A DNA stretch of 48,375 nt from Planctomycetaceae bacterium (GCA_016795145.1 JAEUII010000328.1:1-48375); one strand, 5' to 3'; shown: positions 17,645-26,787, counted from the first letter of the stretch. Notes: generated from the letters alone by a model not told the origin. Numbers and translations: made by a program.

Positions 17645-19813
17645 TCATGATTGAGCCTTGCCGAATCTCAACATTCTCAAACCGTTTGCAACAACAATGA
17701 ACTCGCTGATTTCGTGTCCGAGTACCGCGACTGGCAACGTGAACTGGCCTGAGACGGCACCGATCACGAGGATCAGGATCACGATTGCAGAGAGAATCAA
17801 GTTTTTTTGGACAATCGCCTGATTCCGCTTCGCCAGCCTGAATGCGTAGACGAGTTTCTCCAAGTCGTCAGCCATCAGCGCGACATCAGCGGTCTCCAGT
17901 GCGACGTCGGTTCCGGCGGCACCCATTGCAATTCCCACGCTGGCTTCGGCCAATGCTGGAGCGTCGTTGACACCATCGCCTACCATTGCGACGTGTTTGT
18001 ACTGCTGCATCAATTGTCGCAGCTTGGTCACCTTGTCGTCTGGCTTCAGACTGCCGTAAAACTCGTCAATGCCCACCTCTTTTGAAATTTGTGCCGCAGT
18101 TCTTTCATTGTCGCCCGTCAGCATCACTACCTTCTTGATGCCGATGTCGTGCAACCCGGCAATCGCGTGCTTGGCGTTGTCTCGAACCGTGTCGCGCATC
18201 GCGATGGCAGCCCAAACTTGTTTATCCGTACCAACGACCGCGACGGTTTTCCCTTCGTATTGCAAGCTAGTCACCACGGCGGAGAGTGAACCGAGATCAA
18301 CTTGCAATTCATCTTCAAATAGCTTTGGTTTTCCAATGTAGATCAATTGACCATCGACCGAAGCGAAAGCGCCCGCACCGGTCAACGAATTGAAATCGGT
18401 CGCCGAACGCGGCTCGATATTTTCGGTTTCCGTAAAACGAACGATGGCTTTGGCGAGCGGATGTTGACTCAGTCGTTCGATACCAGCGGTGATCGCCAAG
18501 ACTTCTTGGCGTGAAGGCGTCGCAGCATGTTCCGCAAATTCGCAATCCGTGACGGTCGGTTCGCCGAGCGTAATTGTGCCGGTCTTATCCAACGCGACCA
18601 CGTTGATTTCCGCGAGCCGTTCGATATACACGCCGCCTTTGATCAGTACGCCGTGACGCGCAGCTGTGCCAAGCGCGGCAACGAGAGTGACGGGAATCGA
18701 AATCACAAGAGCACACGGAGCGGCGGCGACGATGAAGATTGTGGCGCGAATCGCCCACTGATACCACGTCGTGTCGTAAAACATGGGTGGCAGCAGGGCG
18801 ATGGCGATACCGATCAGCAACACCGCAGGGCTATACCAGTTACCGAATCGTTCAATGAACCGCTGGCTCTCACCTTTGCGTTCCTGAGCCTCCTCCACCA
18901 TCACGATGATTCGCGAGATCGTGTTCTCCGCAAATACCTTCGTCGCCTGGACTTCTAACGATCCTTCGGAGTTGATACTACCCGCGTAAACTGTGTCACC
19001 CACACCTTTCTCGACGGGAACACTTTCACCGGTCACCGGAGCTTGATCCAGGCTTGACGCTCCCGAAACGATCTCACCATCGGTTGGCACTGATTGCCCG
19101 GGATGCACGAGGAACCGGTCACCTGGCCGCAAGTCTTCGACGGGGATTTCTCGCTGCTCGCCATCTTCAATCAACAGAGCGGTCCTGGGCGTTAGGTCCA
19201 TCAACGCACGAACCGCCGAACGTGTCTTTGCTTCGGTGTAGCCTTCAAGTGCTTCGCTGATCGAATACAGAAAGACCAGCATCGCCGCCTCAGCGGGCTG
19301 ACCGAGGGCGTAGGCCGCAGCGGCGGCAACGGTCATCAGTAATTCGATCCCGATTCGTCGCTCGAAGAACAGTTCTTCGAGTGCTTCGCGACCAAAGTAG
19401 TAGCCACCGATCAGAATACTGGCGGTGTACAGCACGAAGGGCAACCAACCGTCGATCCAGTAACTCAGCAACCAACCGATTACCAGCAAGAAGCCCGAGA
19501 CGATCGCCGCCAGCACTTTGGGATTCTTCCAGAACGGCGGAAAACTCACTTGTTCGCCCTGTTTTTTCACCGGAAAGCCGAACTCGCTAAGCTTCGCTTC
19601 CACATTCTCTTGCGATAGAGCCTGCTCATCAACGGTGAGACGAACCGTCCCCGACGAAGCAAAGATCTCTAGCAGTTCAAGATCAGGCTGAGATTCCAAC
19701 GACCGCCGTAACCGCGCAGCGTCGTTGTCGCAATCCATGTTAGCAACATGGAAACGGTATTCTTTCATAGCTTTCTTAATGCTCGCTTCATCGCTCAAGG
19801 TGAATCGGTTCAT
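17645..19813 (-). CDS. Heavy-metal P1B-type ATPase exporter
   Basis: 722 aa. Neither the ATG at 19813 nor the in-frame ATG at 19768 (AAGAAAG upstream) has a strong ribosome site; the latter starts right before the N-terminal domain. Residues 18-85 resemble an HMA domain, but the metal CxxC is replaced by MDCDND. Core motifs: TGES 261-264, APC 365-367 in the metal-site helix, DKTGT 409-413 (phosphorylated D409), HP 451-452, TGDN 566-569 and GDGVND 612-617. Helix 8 carries GHEISE (H700, E701). APC with HE.SE differs from the Cu type (CPC) and the Zn/Cd ZntA type, and is closest to Co/Zn/Fe-type P1B-4 groups (family inference). It exports metal from the cytoplasm. Confidence 0.92.
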   Translation of the reverse strand: MNRFTLSDEASIKKAMKEYRFHVANMDCDNDAARLRRSLESQPDLELLEIFASSGTVRLTVDEQALSQENVEAKLSEFGFPVKKQGEQVSFPPFWKNPKVLAAIVSGFLLVIGWLLSYWIDGWLPFVLYTASILIGGYYFGREALEELFFERRIGIELLMTVAAAAAYALGQPAEAAMLVFLYSISEALEGYTEAKTRSAVRALMDLTPRTALLIEDGEQREIPVEDLRPGDRFLVHPGQSVPTDGEIVSGASSLDQAPVTGESVPVEKGVGDTVYAGSINSEGSLEVQATKVFAENTISRIIVMVEEAQERKGESQRFIERFGNWYSPAVLLIGIAIALLPPMFYDTTWYQWAIRATIFIVAAAPCALVISIPVTLVAALGTAARHGVLIKGGVYIERLAEINVVALDKTGTITLGEPTVTDCEFAEHAATPSRQEVLAITAGIERLSQHPLAKAIVRFTETENIEPRSATDFNSLTGAGAFASVDGQLIYIGKPKLFEDELQVDLGSLSAVVTSLQYEGKTVAVVGTDKQVWAAIAMRDTVRDNAKHAIAGLHDIGIKKVVMLTGDNERTAAQISKEVGIDEFYGSLKPDDKVTKLRQLMQQYKHVAMVGDGVNDAPALAEASVGIAMGAAGTDVALETADVALMADDLEKLVYAFRLAKRNQAIVQKNLILSAIVILILVIGAVSGQFTLPVAVLGHEISEFIVVANGLRMLRFGKAQS

Positions 19814-19891
19814 GTAGAACGGCGGTGAAAACTGGTCCGTAGGATTTACAAACAGCGGTTTGCAGCGATCTTTGGCACAGGCAAAGCAATA

Positions 19892-20233
19892 TCACTTCTT
19901 TGGCTTTGAAGTGAAGGTTCCGCTCGGGCCTTCGAGCTTCACCGGCACTTTGCCAGCATTCTCAACCGCTTCCCACAACTGAAGTGGGGAGAGGGTTGCA
20001 TCGCCTTTAGGGACCACGATCGCGGTCTTTGACTTGATGTCCGTTTTCACATCACTAACGCCACGAACTTCCGACAACTTGGTCGCCACTTTCTTGGCAC
20101 AACTCTCACAGTCGAGAACCTTCAAGGTGATGGTGGTTTTCGTTGTCGACTCGCCTACTGCTGCCCAGACTTGGCTGGTCAGACAAGCAGCAAGAGCAAT
20201 CGTCAGGGCAACACAAACGGAGGTACGGTACAT
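19892..20233 (-). CDS. Secreted HMA-domain metal-binding protein (MerP-like)
   Basis: 113 aa. An AAAGGA is 8 nt before the ATG at 20233, which opens a signal peptide (MYRTSVCVALTIALAACLTS, then QVWA). The mature part is one HMA domain with TLKVLDCESCAKKV; the CESC pair is the metal site, and GVSDVKTDIKSKTAIV follows as in ferredoxin-like folds. Longer starts at 20254 and 20278 only add a repeated leader (see 20231-20272). It is likely a periplasmic metal carrier serving the ATPase and RND pump. The next gene downstream on the strand is the ATPase, 78 bp away. Confidence 0.85.
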   Translation of the reverse strand: MYRTSVCVALTIALAACLTSQVWAAVGESTTKTTITLKVLDCESCAKKVATKLSEVRGVSDVKTDIKSKTAIVVPKGDATLSPLQLWEAVENAGKVPVKLEGPSGTFTSKPKK

Positions 20234-20272
20234 TTTCAGATTCCTTTCAGGCATTTTGAAATTCCTTTCAGC
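20231..20272 (-). repeat. 21-bp tandem duplication of ribosome site plus start codon
   Basis: Two 21-bp units at 20231-20251 and 20252-20272 agree at 18 of 21 positions. On the minus strand each is CTGAAAGGAAT.TxxAAAATG, i.e. an AAAGGA site 8 nt before an ATG. The upper ATG (20254) is in frame and would add MPERNLK to the HMA protein. Only the lower start opens the signal peptide directly. Confidence 0.75.
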
Positions 20273-20390
20273 AAACAAACTTCAACATTGAAACGGTCGG
20301 TCCTTTGGGAAAGCAGGCACGTCACACGGCTATTTCCTTAGGTTTGGTGAACGAGTTGGGTAATCGAACAAAATGTCAACCTGGAAATAC

Positions 20391-20452
20391 GTGGCTGGGG
20401 GCGGGCGCTTTCACGGGCTGGCGAAACACGCTACCGCCCGCCCCCCAGCCAC
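20391..20452. repeat. Long GC-rich inverted repeat
   Basis: The 17-bp arm at 20391-20407 (GTGGCTGGGGGCGGGCG) pairs with 20435-20452, which has one extra base, around a 27-nt spacer. It lies 18 bp after the stop of the WCxEH lipoprotein gene on the minus strand and about 158 bp before the HMA start. No T-run follows, so it is more like an mRNA-stabilising or REP-like element than a simple terminator. Confidence 0.6.
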
Positions 20453-20469
20453 TACGATCAAATGGTTCT

Positions 20470-20829
20470 TCACTCTTCCGGTTGTGGCGGCTTGTGCCCC
20501 GTTTTGGCTACGTAGGTGGCGGCAAACTTGTCGAAGCGTTTGGGGCTGCAAATGAAGCACTGCGATTCGGGACGATTGTGTTCTTCGCACCAATCCCCTG
20601 CTTCCTTGAATTTTGCAATCAGCGACGAGTCACACCTTGCACACTCGCCTTCCGGAACACCGTGTTCGACGCACCACCAGCCACCGTGACTGTGATCGAC
20701 GTTGGTCACTGCGGGTGATCCGGCAGCACCGTCTGCTCCGGTCTCGCTTTTTCCGCAGCCGCTCAGAGCAATGACACTGAGCGATAACAAACCAAACGAC
20801 AGGGTGCAAGTTCTGTACATCCAATTCAT
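20470..20829 (-). CDS. Small lipoprotein with two WCxEHxxPExxCxxC motifs
   Basis: 119 aa. GGAG is 6 nt before the ATG at 20829. The lipobox ALSGC puts the lipid Cys at residue 25. Two copies of one short motif make up the rest: WCVEHGVPEGECARC (52-66) and WCEEHNRPESQCFIC (80-94). The same motif occurs in the N-terminal part of the RND adaptor at 24109-25806. Cys and His at fixed positions suggest a metal site. It sits 32 bp after the RND pump stop, so it belongs to the same operon. It probably buffers or delivers metal in the periplasm (inference). Confidence 0.85.
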   Translation of the reverse strand: MNWMYRTCTLSFGLLSLSVIALSGCGKSETGADGAAGSPAVTNVDHSHGGWWCVEHGVPEGECARCDSSLIAKFKEAGDWCEEHNRPESQCFICSPKRFDKFAATYVAKTGHKPPQPEE

Positions 20830-20861
20830 TCGATTCTCCTTCGGCGTTGCCGAATCAAGGG

Positions 20862-23800
20862 TTAGACCGTCAAGCGTTGGGACACGTTTCTGAATTCGGA
20901 CGAATCGTCTGAATTTAGCTTGTGCTCAACGTGCGGATCGGTCGGAGCTTCAGCCTGGTGACGATGACCATCATCGTCTCCTCCATCGGCGTCAAAGTGC
21001 TGAGTGGGCAAATTGAAGACGACGTAAAGCACTCGTAACACGAGCAAGCTCATGATCATCGCACTACACACACCACCAATCACGACTGTTGCCAAGGGCC
21101 GCTGAACCTCAGCGCCCATACCGGTGCTGAACGCCATCGGCACGAAACCAAGACTGGCGACGAGTGTTGTCATCAGGATTGGTCGCAGCCGAGTCATTGC
21201 GGCTTCTTCGACCGCCTCATCGAGCGAACGTCCGCGACTGCGTAGCTGATTAATCGTGGAGACCAACAGCATATCATCCAGTACTGCGACGCCGGAAAGG
21301 GCAATGAATCCGACTGCCGCCGAGATTGAAAACGGCATGTCGCGAATCCACAATGCGAGTACACCGCCAATCCACGCAAACGGAACACCAGTGAACACTC
21401 GGAACGAATCAACCCAATTGCGATAGGTCATATAGAGCAGAGAAAGAATCATCAAAAGCGCGATTGGCACGACGATCATTAGTCTTGTCTGGGCATGCTC
21501 CAAATTCTCAAACTGTCCACCCCACTCGATGCGGTAACGACCAGCAGGCAATTTCACTTTCTCAGCAATTACCCGTTGTGCTTCGGCAACGAAGCTTCCG
21601 AGATCGCGTCCACGGACATTCGTTTCGATGGTGATCCGTCGCTGATACCAATCGCGTTTGATCGTGTTTGGGCCTTCAACTTTCTCGATCGTCGCTAGGC
21701 GGGAAAGAGGGATTCGTTCACCCGATGCTGTGGCGACTAAGATTTGACGAATGGCATCCGGGTTGGCCCGAGCCTTCTCGGGTAGCCGAATGATCAGGGG
21801 GAATCGCAACTGCCCTTCGTAGACTTCACCAACATCGTGAGTCCCCAGCGCACGCACGAGATTCATCACGGTGCTGGCCGTGATTCCGTAGCGAGCGATC
21901 TCATCCTGTTTGATGCGGATCTCCAGCACGGGTTGACCGGATACCTGTTCTACCTTGACGTCTTCAGCCCCGCGAATCGAGTTGATCGCTCGTTCCACTT
22001 CCGATGCCTTCTCGACCATCACATCCAAATCATCACCGTAGAGAATGGCGGCTACGTCGGAACGAACGCCTGAAATCATTTCGTTCATCCTCATTTCAAT
22101 CGGTTGCGACATGGCTAGTCGCGGACCGGGCAAGTCTCGCAGTTCCTCCTGAACGAGGTTCGTAAGTTCTTCCTGCGTCTCGGCTCGCGTCCATTCCGCA
22201 CGCGGGTGAAGCGTGACAAACAAGTCCGTTAGCTCCGTTCCCATTGGATCGGTTGCCACTTCCGCTGTGCCGATGCGACTCCAAACCTGTGCAATCTCGT
22301 CCGGGAACTTCTCAAGTAACACCTGCTCCATTTTCGTGTTGTAACGAATCGATTCCTCCATCGTGGTTCCGGCCAGTCGCACAACGTTGAGTGTGATCGC
22401 ACCTTCAGAGAGCCGAGGAACGAATTCGGAACCGAGATTGGGAGCGACGAGTGAGAATACGCTCACGAGCAACAACAGTGCGGAACCAATGACAAATGTC
22501 TTATGGTGGATCGTAAACCGCAGCACGGGTGCGTAGAGTCGCTTTAGCACGCGGATCAACAGCGGTTCCCTTTCTTCAATGTGTTTCGGCAGGAACAAGC
22601 TCGCCAAAACCGGCATCAAAGTCAGCGACAAAACCATCGACCCAGCCAGCGCCATGATGACGGTCATTGCCATGGGTCTGAACAGCTTGCCCTCGACTCC
22701 TTCGAGCGTCAAAATCGGCAGATAGACAATCATGATGATGAGTTCGCCAAACATTGTCGGTTTGCGAACTTCGACGGCTGCATCACGGATAATCTGCAGG
22801 CGATTTCTGCCGTCTCGATTGTGTGCCAAATGTCGCACGCAATTCTCGATCATCACGACCGAGCTATCGACGACCAATCCAAAGTCGATCGCACCAAGAC
22901 TGAGCAGGCTGGCCGCAATTCCAAACTTCAGCATTCCTGAAAAAGCAAACAACATCGATAGCGGAATTGCCATCGCGACAATGATTCCCGCTCTCAGGTT
23001 GCCAAGAAAGATGAACAGCACGGCAACAACGAGCAGTCCGCCCTCGAACAGATTCTTCTGAACAGTATGAATGACGTGATCGATCAATTCGGTCCGGTCA
23101 TAGACGGTTTGAATCCTCACTCCGGGAGGCAGTGTCTCACGAATCGATTGAACCTTTTCCTTGATCGCCCAAGTGACGTGATGGCTGTTCTCACCCATCA
23201 GCATGAAGCCAAGCCCCAACACCGCCTCGCCGCGACCGTTCGCCGTAACGGCTCCGCGACGGATTTCGTGACCGATTTGCACATCAGCCACATCGCGGAT
23301 GCGGACCGGAACGCCATCTTCGGACGTGATGACGATGTCTTCGATTTCTTGTATGTTGACCGTTCTGCCGACGCCGTGGACGAGCAACATTTCGCTTCCA
23401 TCAGTCACAGTTCCTCCGCCAACGTTTTCATTATTGGCAGTGATTGCGTCCGACACCTGCTCAAAGGTCAGCCCGTACTTAAATAGTCGCTCAGGATCGA
23501 GTCGCACTTGATATTGTTTTTCGTAGCCGCCCCAACTATTCACTTCCGCAACGCCTCGCACCGACCGTAATTGAGGCTTGACGATCCAATCGTGAATCGT
23601 TCGCAATTCGGTCATCCGCTTGATGCGTTCTTCCTGCGACACCTTCGAAAAATCGACGCCGTCATAGATCAAAACGTAGTGGAAGACCTCGCCCAGACCG
23701 GTCGAGACGGGCCCCATCTGTGGTCGCTGAATTCCATCAGGGAGTTCGACGGTGGTGAGACGCTCGTTGATCAGTTGACGCGCAAAATAAATGTCGATCC

Positions 23801-24098
23801 CGTCGTCAAAGATGACCACGACCTGCGACAATCCAAACTTGGAAATCGAACGCAACTCATGCAAACCGGGCAAGCCGCTGATCGCCTGCTCGACAGGAAA
23901 CGTAATCTGTCGTTCGATCTCTTCGGATGCCAGCGACGGTGCAACGGTGTTGATTTGAATCTGCACCGGAGTCGTGTCGGGAAAGGCGTCGATATCGAGT
24001 TGTTGAAGTGAGAACACACCAACAACCGCGAACAGTCCCGCAGCCAAAATGACCAGCGCACGGTGTTTCAACGAAAAATCAATTAGCCAATTAAGCAT
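20862..24098 (-). CDS. Heavy-metal RND efflux pump, CzcA type
   Basis: 1078 aa. AGGAG is 8 nt before the ATG at 24098, which opens the first membrane helix (MLNWLIDFSLKHRALVILAA). The proton-relay helix reads GAIDFGLVVDSSVVMIEN with D405, D411 and E418, matching CzcA D402, D408 and E415, the signature of divalent-cation (Co/Zn/Cd, Ni) HME pumps. The porter loops are present (FPVEQAISGLPG, SISKFGLSQVVVIFDDG). The C-terminus ends in a His/Asp-rich tail (DADGGDDDGHRHQ, then HVEH) after the last helix, a probable cytoplasmic metal-binding tail. It follows the adaptor gene with a 10-bp gap. Confidence 0.94.
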   Translation of the reverse strand: MLNWLIDFSLKHRALVILAAGLFAVVGVFSLQQLDIDAFPDTTPVQIQINTVAPSLASEEIERQITFPVEQAISGLPGLHELRSISKFGLSQVVVIFDDGIDIYFARQLINERLTTVELPDGIQRPQMGPVSTGLGEVFHYVLIYDGVDFSKVSQEERIKRMTELRTIHDWIVKPQLRSVRGVAEVNSWGGYEKQYQVRLDPERLFKYGLTFEQVSDAITANNENVGGGTVTDGSEMLLVHGVGRTVNIQEIEDIVITSEDGVPVRIRDVADVQIGHEIRRGAVTANGRGEAVLGLGFMLMGENSHHVTWAIKEKVQSIRETLPPGVRIQTVYDRTELIDHVIHTVQKNLFEGGLLVVAVLFIFLGNLRAGIIVAMAIPLSMLFAFSGMLKFGIAASLLSLGAIDFGLVVDSSVVMIENCVRHLAHNRDGRNRLQIIRDAAVEVRKPTMFGELIIMIVYLPILTLEGVEGKLFRPMAMTVIMALAGSMVLSLTLMPVLASLFLPKHIEEREPLLIRVLKRLYAPVLRFTIHHKTFVIGSALLLLVSVFSLVAPNLGSEFVPRLSEGAITLNVVRLAGTTMEESIRYNTKMEQVLLEKFPDEIAQVWSRIGTAEVATDPMGTELTDLFVTLHPRAEWTRAETQEELTNLVQEELRDLPGPRLAMSQPIEMRMNEMISGVRSDVAAILYGDDLDVMVEKASEVERAINSIRGAEDVKVEQVSGQPVLEIRIKQDEIARYGITASTVMNLVRALGTHDVGEVYEGQLRFPLIIRLPEKARANPDAIRQILVATASGERIPLSRLATIEKVEGPNTIKRDWYQRRITIETNVRGRDLGSFVAEAQRVIAEKVKLPAGRYRIEWGGQFENLEHAQTRLMIVVPIALLMILSLLYMTYRNWVDSFRVFTGVPFAWIGGVLALWIRDMPFSISAAVGFIALSGVAVLDDMLLVSTINQLRSRGRSLDEAVEEAAMTRLRPILMTTLVASLGFVPMAFSTGMGAEVQRPLATVVIGGVCSAMIMSLLVLRVLYVVFNLPTQHFDADGGDDDGHRHQAEAPTDPHVEHKLNSDDSSEFRNVSQRLTV

Positions 24099-24108
24099 CC
24101 ATGCACTC

Positions 24109-25806
24109 CTATTCAGCGACGCAGTCGCAGCCTGCGCCAAGATTGTTTTTAAGAAGCTGCGCCCGCAGCACGTCACTTCCGGCGCTCGCGATGACTTCAC
24201 CTGGCAACACTCCGGAGATCACTTCGGTGTATTTTCCGTTGGTCGCACCTAAACGAACCGAGCGGACATGGAATACCTTGTAACTCTCAGGGCTGTCGAA
24301 ATAGTGCTTGTCGCGAACGAACACGACTTGGCAACAACCTTCCCAATGCGAGGCCCCGGTCGGAATGACGATAGCGTCAGATTCTGTTCGCAAAACGACT
24401 TCGCCCGTGCCGAAGGTCTCATTGCGAAGGCGTCCGCCAGGGTTATCCAGCACAGCACGCACCTGAATCATTCGCGTCATTTTGTCAGCCGAAGTACTGA
24501 TCCAGTCGATGCTCCCACTGACACTCTCCCGGCTGCCATCGGTTCGGAAGTGAACCGGTTGTCCGATCGCCAATTGACTCATATTCTCAAGGGGAACGTT
24601 TAACGTCAGCCACATTTTGCGAACATCAGCGATTTGAAAGAGAATGCGTGTCGAGTCGATGACTTCGCCCGGTGACACGGATCGCTCGATAATTACGCCG
24701 TCCAGCGGAGAAAGAATCGACAACAGGTTTGACGTGACCGTTTGGCTGTTGAGGCGCGAACGAAACGAATCCGGGATTCCAAGTAAACGCAGTTGGTCAA
24801 GAACCTGTTGTTCGGACAATCCTTGCAGCGAACTGACTTGCACCGGAAGGCCGAGATTCCGCAGCGACTGCTCTGCGCTCAAAACGTCCGCTTGAGCTTT
24901 CGCCAAGGCCGCTTCGGCGTCGAGGATGCGCGATCCGGCGATCGCTTCGCGGGCTTCCGTAAGTCGAACGACATTCAGTTGCTGCAGCTTTCGCTCTGCC
25001 AGTGAGCGCATCAACGAGGTCTTGAGTCCTCCGACTTCGGCCGCATCGACGATGGCGAGAACTTCGCCTTTGGTGACAAGATCTCCAACGTTTTTCTCAA
25101 CAATCCAGACACTGCCGGGCACGCGAGAAGCCAAGCTTGCTTTTCGAGTCGGATCATAAACAATCGACCCGCTTCCATGGATTGATTCGACAATCGGTTG
25201 TCGTTCAACCAACTCGACGTCCACACCGGCTTGGCGTACCGACTCAATCGATGCAAACTGAATGCGAGTTCTGTAAACATCGCAAGCACTGTTGTTCTCT
25301 TTACGCGGAGCGATGGCGAACGCCCTTGCCGCCCGTTCAAGATCAGGTAACAGGATGGACGGCGACTCTTTTAACTGAGCGACATCCGGATGATGAAGTG
25401 GACAATTATGAACGCCATGTTCGGGGCACCATCCGTAGTCTGGCTCCTTGAGCATCAGTGTCGGGTCGCATTGGACACAGATGGATTCCGGCACGCTGTG
25501 CTCTTCGCACCAATCACTGATGACCGGTTCAACCGTGCCCGTCAGAGCGGCGAATTTTGGAATCTTCCAGTCGTTGTGGTGTCCCAAGTAAAACACCGCC
25601 GCGAACCCCACAAGGACGAGCGTTGGCCCAATGCTCCGGATGATCATCGATAACACTCGCCTGACGGGGCCGCGAGGCTTGGCGTTGGCATCGTGATCCG
25701 ATACCTGAACTTGATCCGCCACCTGAACCGAGCGTCCATTTGCAGAAGTAGAGCTGGACTGGCGGAGCGGCTGTTTATCGGGTGCATCAATAATTGAATG
25801 ACTCAT
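24109..25806 (-). CDS. RND efflux periplasmic adaptor with N-terminal WCxEH motifs
   Basis: 565 aa. AGGAG is 7 nt before the ATG at 25806; the frame back to 25914 is not needed. A membrane anchor lies at about 55-75 (RSIGPTLVLVGFAAVFYLG). Next come WCEEHSVPESICVQC (99-113) and a degenerate copy WCPEHGVHNCPLHH (126-139). The adaptor core follows: a lipoyl half-motif VWIVEKNVGDLVTKGEVLAI, a long helical hairpin (EAEAALAKAQADVLSAEQSL region), SPLDGVIIERSVSPGEVI, and a beta-barrel. The chain ends in GCDC. It links the CzcA-type pump to an outer-membrane channel and may hand metal to it through the Cys/His motifs. Confidence 0.92.
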   Translation of the reverse strand: MSHSIIDAPDKQPLRQSSSTSANGRSVQVADQVQVSDHDANAKPRGPVRRVLSMIIRSIGPTLVLVGFAAVFYLGHHNDWKIPKFAALTGTVEPVISDWCEEHSVPESICVQCDPTLMLKEPDYGWCPEHGVHNCPLHHPDVAQLKESPSILLPDLERAARAFAIAPRKENNSACDVYRTRIQFASIESVRQAGVDVELVERQPIVESIHGSGSIVYDPTRKASLASRVPGSVWIVEKNVGDLVTKGEVLAIVDAAEVGGLKTSLMRSLAERKLQQLNVVRLTEAREAIAGSRILDAEAALAKAQADVLSAEQSLRNLGLPVQVSSLQGLSEQQVLDQLRLLGIPDSFRSRLNSQTVTSNLLSILSPLDGVIIERSVSPGEVIDSTRILFQIADVRKMWLTLNVPLENMSQLAIGQPVHFRTDGSRESVSGSIDWISTSADKMTRMIQVRAVLDNPGGRLRNETFGTGEVVLRTESDAIVIPTGASHWEGCCQVVFVRDKHYFDSPESYKVFHVRSVRLGATNGKYTEVISGVLPGEVIASAGSDVLRAQLLKNNLGAGCDCVAE

Positions 25807-25971
25807 GGCAGAACTCCTGCTGGTGGAACACGGGACAAATGCGGACTGCAACAATCGCAATCCGGGGTGTTTACCAAGGGGCAGGCAAACCAGACCTAAG
25901 AACTCGACGCGCAACCGCAGCCGCGATTGAGAACGGAGTTCGCTGGTTAGCGAGCGATGGCCAGCATTGGC

Positions 25972-26388
25972 CTAGAGCAGTAGAGAAGCGAAGCCGAGAC
26001 GAATTGACCGCCCGCTCGCCAAGTCATGTCGATGTGAGTGTTCGTCGCATCGCGATGCAAGGTCTTCTGGCACTGCCAACGTATCAATGGACACGAGATG
26101 AAGGCCGAACGACCACTCAATTTCAGCAACAATGCGACTTTTTGTTTCTGGCGCAACCTGACAAACACAGTCACCGTCACACGGAATCGGACAATCACAA
26201 GGCGAATCAAAGGGCCGAGGTACGGATGATTCGCCGGTGTCGCACGGTTCGTTGTGATGAGGAGAACACGTACAAGTGACCACTGAGCCGTCACCAAACG
26301 CACGTGCATCACCGTTGCCAACCGCACAAAAGAGCGGGCAAAGGATCACGCGAATCGCGATGACGGAAAAAATGATCAAACGAAACAT
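25972..26388 (-). CDS. Small secreted Cys-rich protein
   Basis: 138 aa. The ATG at 26388 opens a signal peptide (MFRLIIFSVIAIRVILCPLF). The leader is A-rich with no clear Shine-Dalgarno site. Cys are grouped at residues 17-80: CPLFC, CTCSPHHNEPC, then CDCPIPCDGDCVCQ. The C-terminal half has His pairs (DEHSHRHD). Layout resembles the other small Cys-rich secreted proteins of this window (6691-7101, 26996-27379). It probably heads the second metal operon: 165 bp before the adaptor start and behind a sigma-70-like promoter. Function inferred only as metal binding. Confidence 0.72.
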   Translation of the reverse strand: MFRLIIFSVIAIRVILCPLFCAVGNGDARAFGDGSVVTCTCSPHHNEPCDTGESSVPRPFDSPCDCPIPCDGDCVCQVAPETKSRIVAEIEWSFGLHLVSIDTLAVPEDLASRCDEHSHRHDLASGRSIRLGFASLLL

Positions 26389-26428
26389 TTTTTAGCTTTT
26401 GCTTTTTTTAGCTAATCGAAACCGACGG

Positions 26429-26457
26429 AGTATACCTTGTAGGCGATCTCGAAACAA
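26429..26457 (-). promoter_or_regulatory. Sigma-70-like promoter for the 26388 gene
   Basis: On the minus strand TTGTTT (26457-26452) and TATACT (26434-26429) are 17 bp apart, an ideal spacing. Transcription would begin near 26422, about 34 nt before the ATG at 26388. The short leader contains AGCTAAAAAA twice. No experimental support. Confidence 0.5.
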
Positions 26458-26583
26458 GTCGGAAAAATCACTGCTGACTGATTCGACTGATTCACTGATT
26501 CGCAATCCATAGTCGCTTGTTGGTAACCATCACTGCGCATGCCAAGTTGAAAGCCAAGCCTCTGTATCGATCTAACGAAAGGC

Positions 26584-26787
26584 CTAAGTTGTTTCTGTTT
26601 CAGCGTTTACACTCTGAAAGACTGCAGTCAATCTGGCGCGATCATAGAACCTGCTTGTCCGCATCCTGAGGTGCGGTCTGTTTGCCTGCGATTTCTGAGC
26701 ACCTTCCACACTGCTTGAAAGAGATATCGCTGCAACGCAAAGAGTGGAGATCAAAACGACGCTGGAAATCAAATTGTGAATTGACAT
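26584..26787 (-). CDS. Very small secreted protein, unknown
   Basis: 67 aa. GGAG is 7 nt before the ATG at 26787, which opens a signal peptide (LISSVVLISTLCVAAISLSS, then SVEGA). The mature part is only about 35 residues, basic (RPHLRMRTSRFYDRARL), with no Cys. The longer frame to 26934 adds no coherent sequence. Unrecognised. It lies between two Cys-rich secreted genes on the same strand, so it is probably induced with them. Confidence 0.6.
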   Translation of the reverse strand: MSIHNLISSVVLISTLCVAAISLSSSVEGAQKSQANRPHLRMRTSRFYDRARLTAVFQSVNAETETT

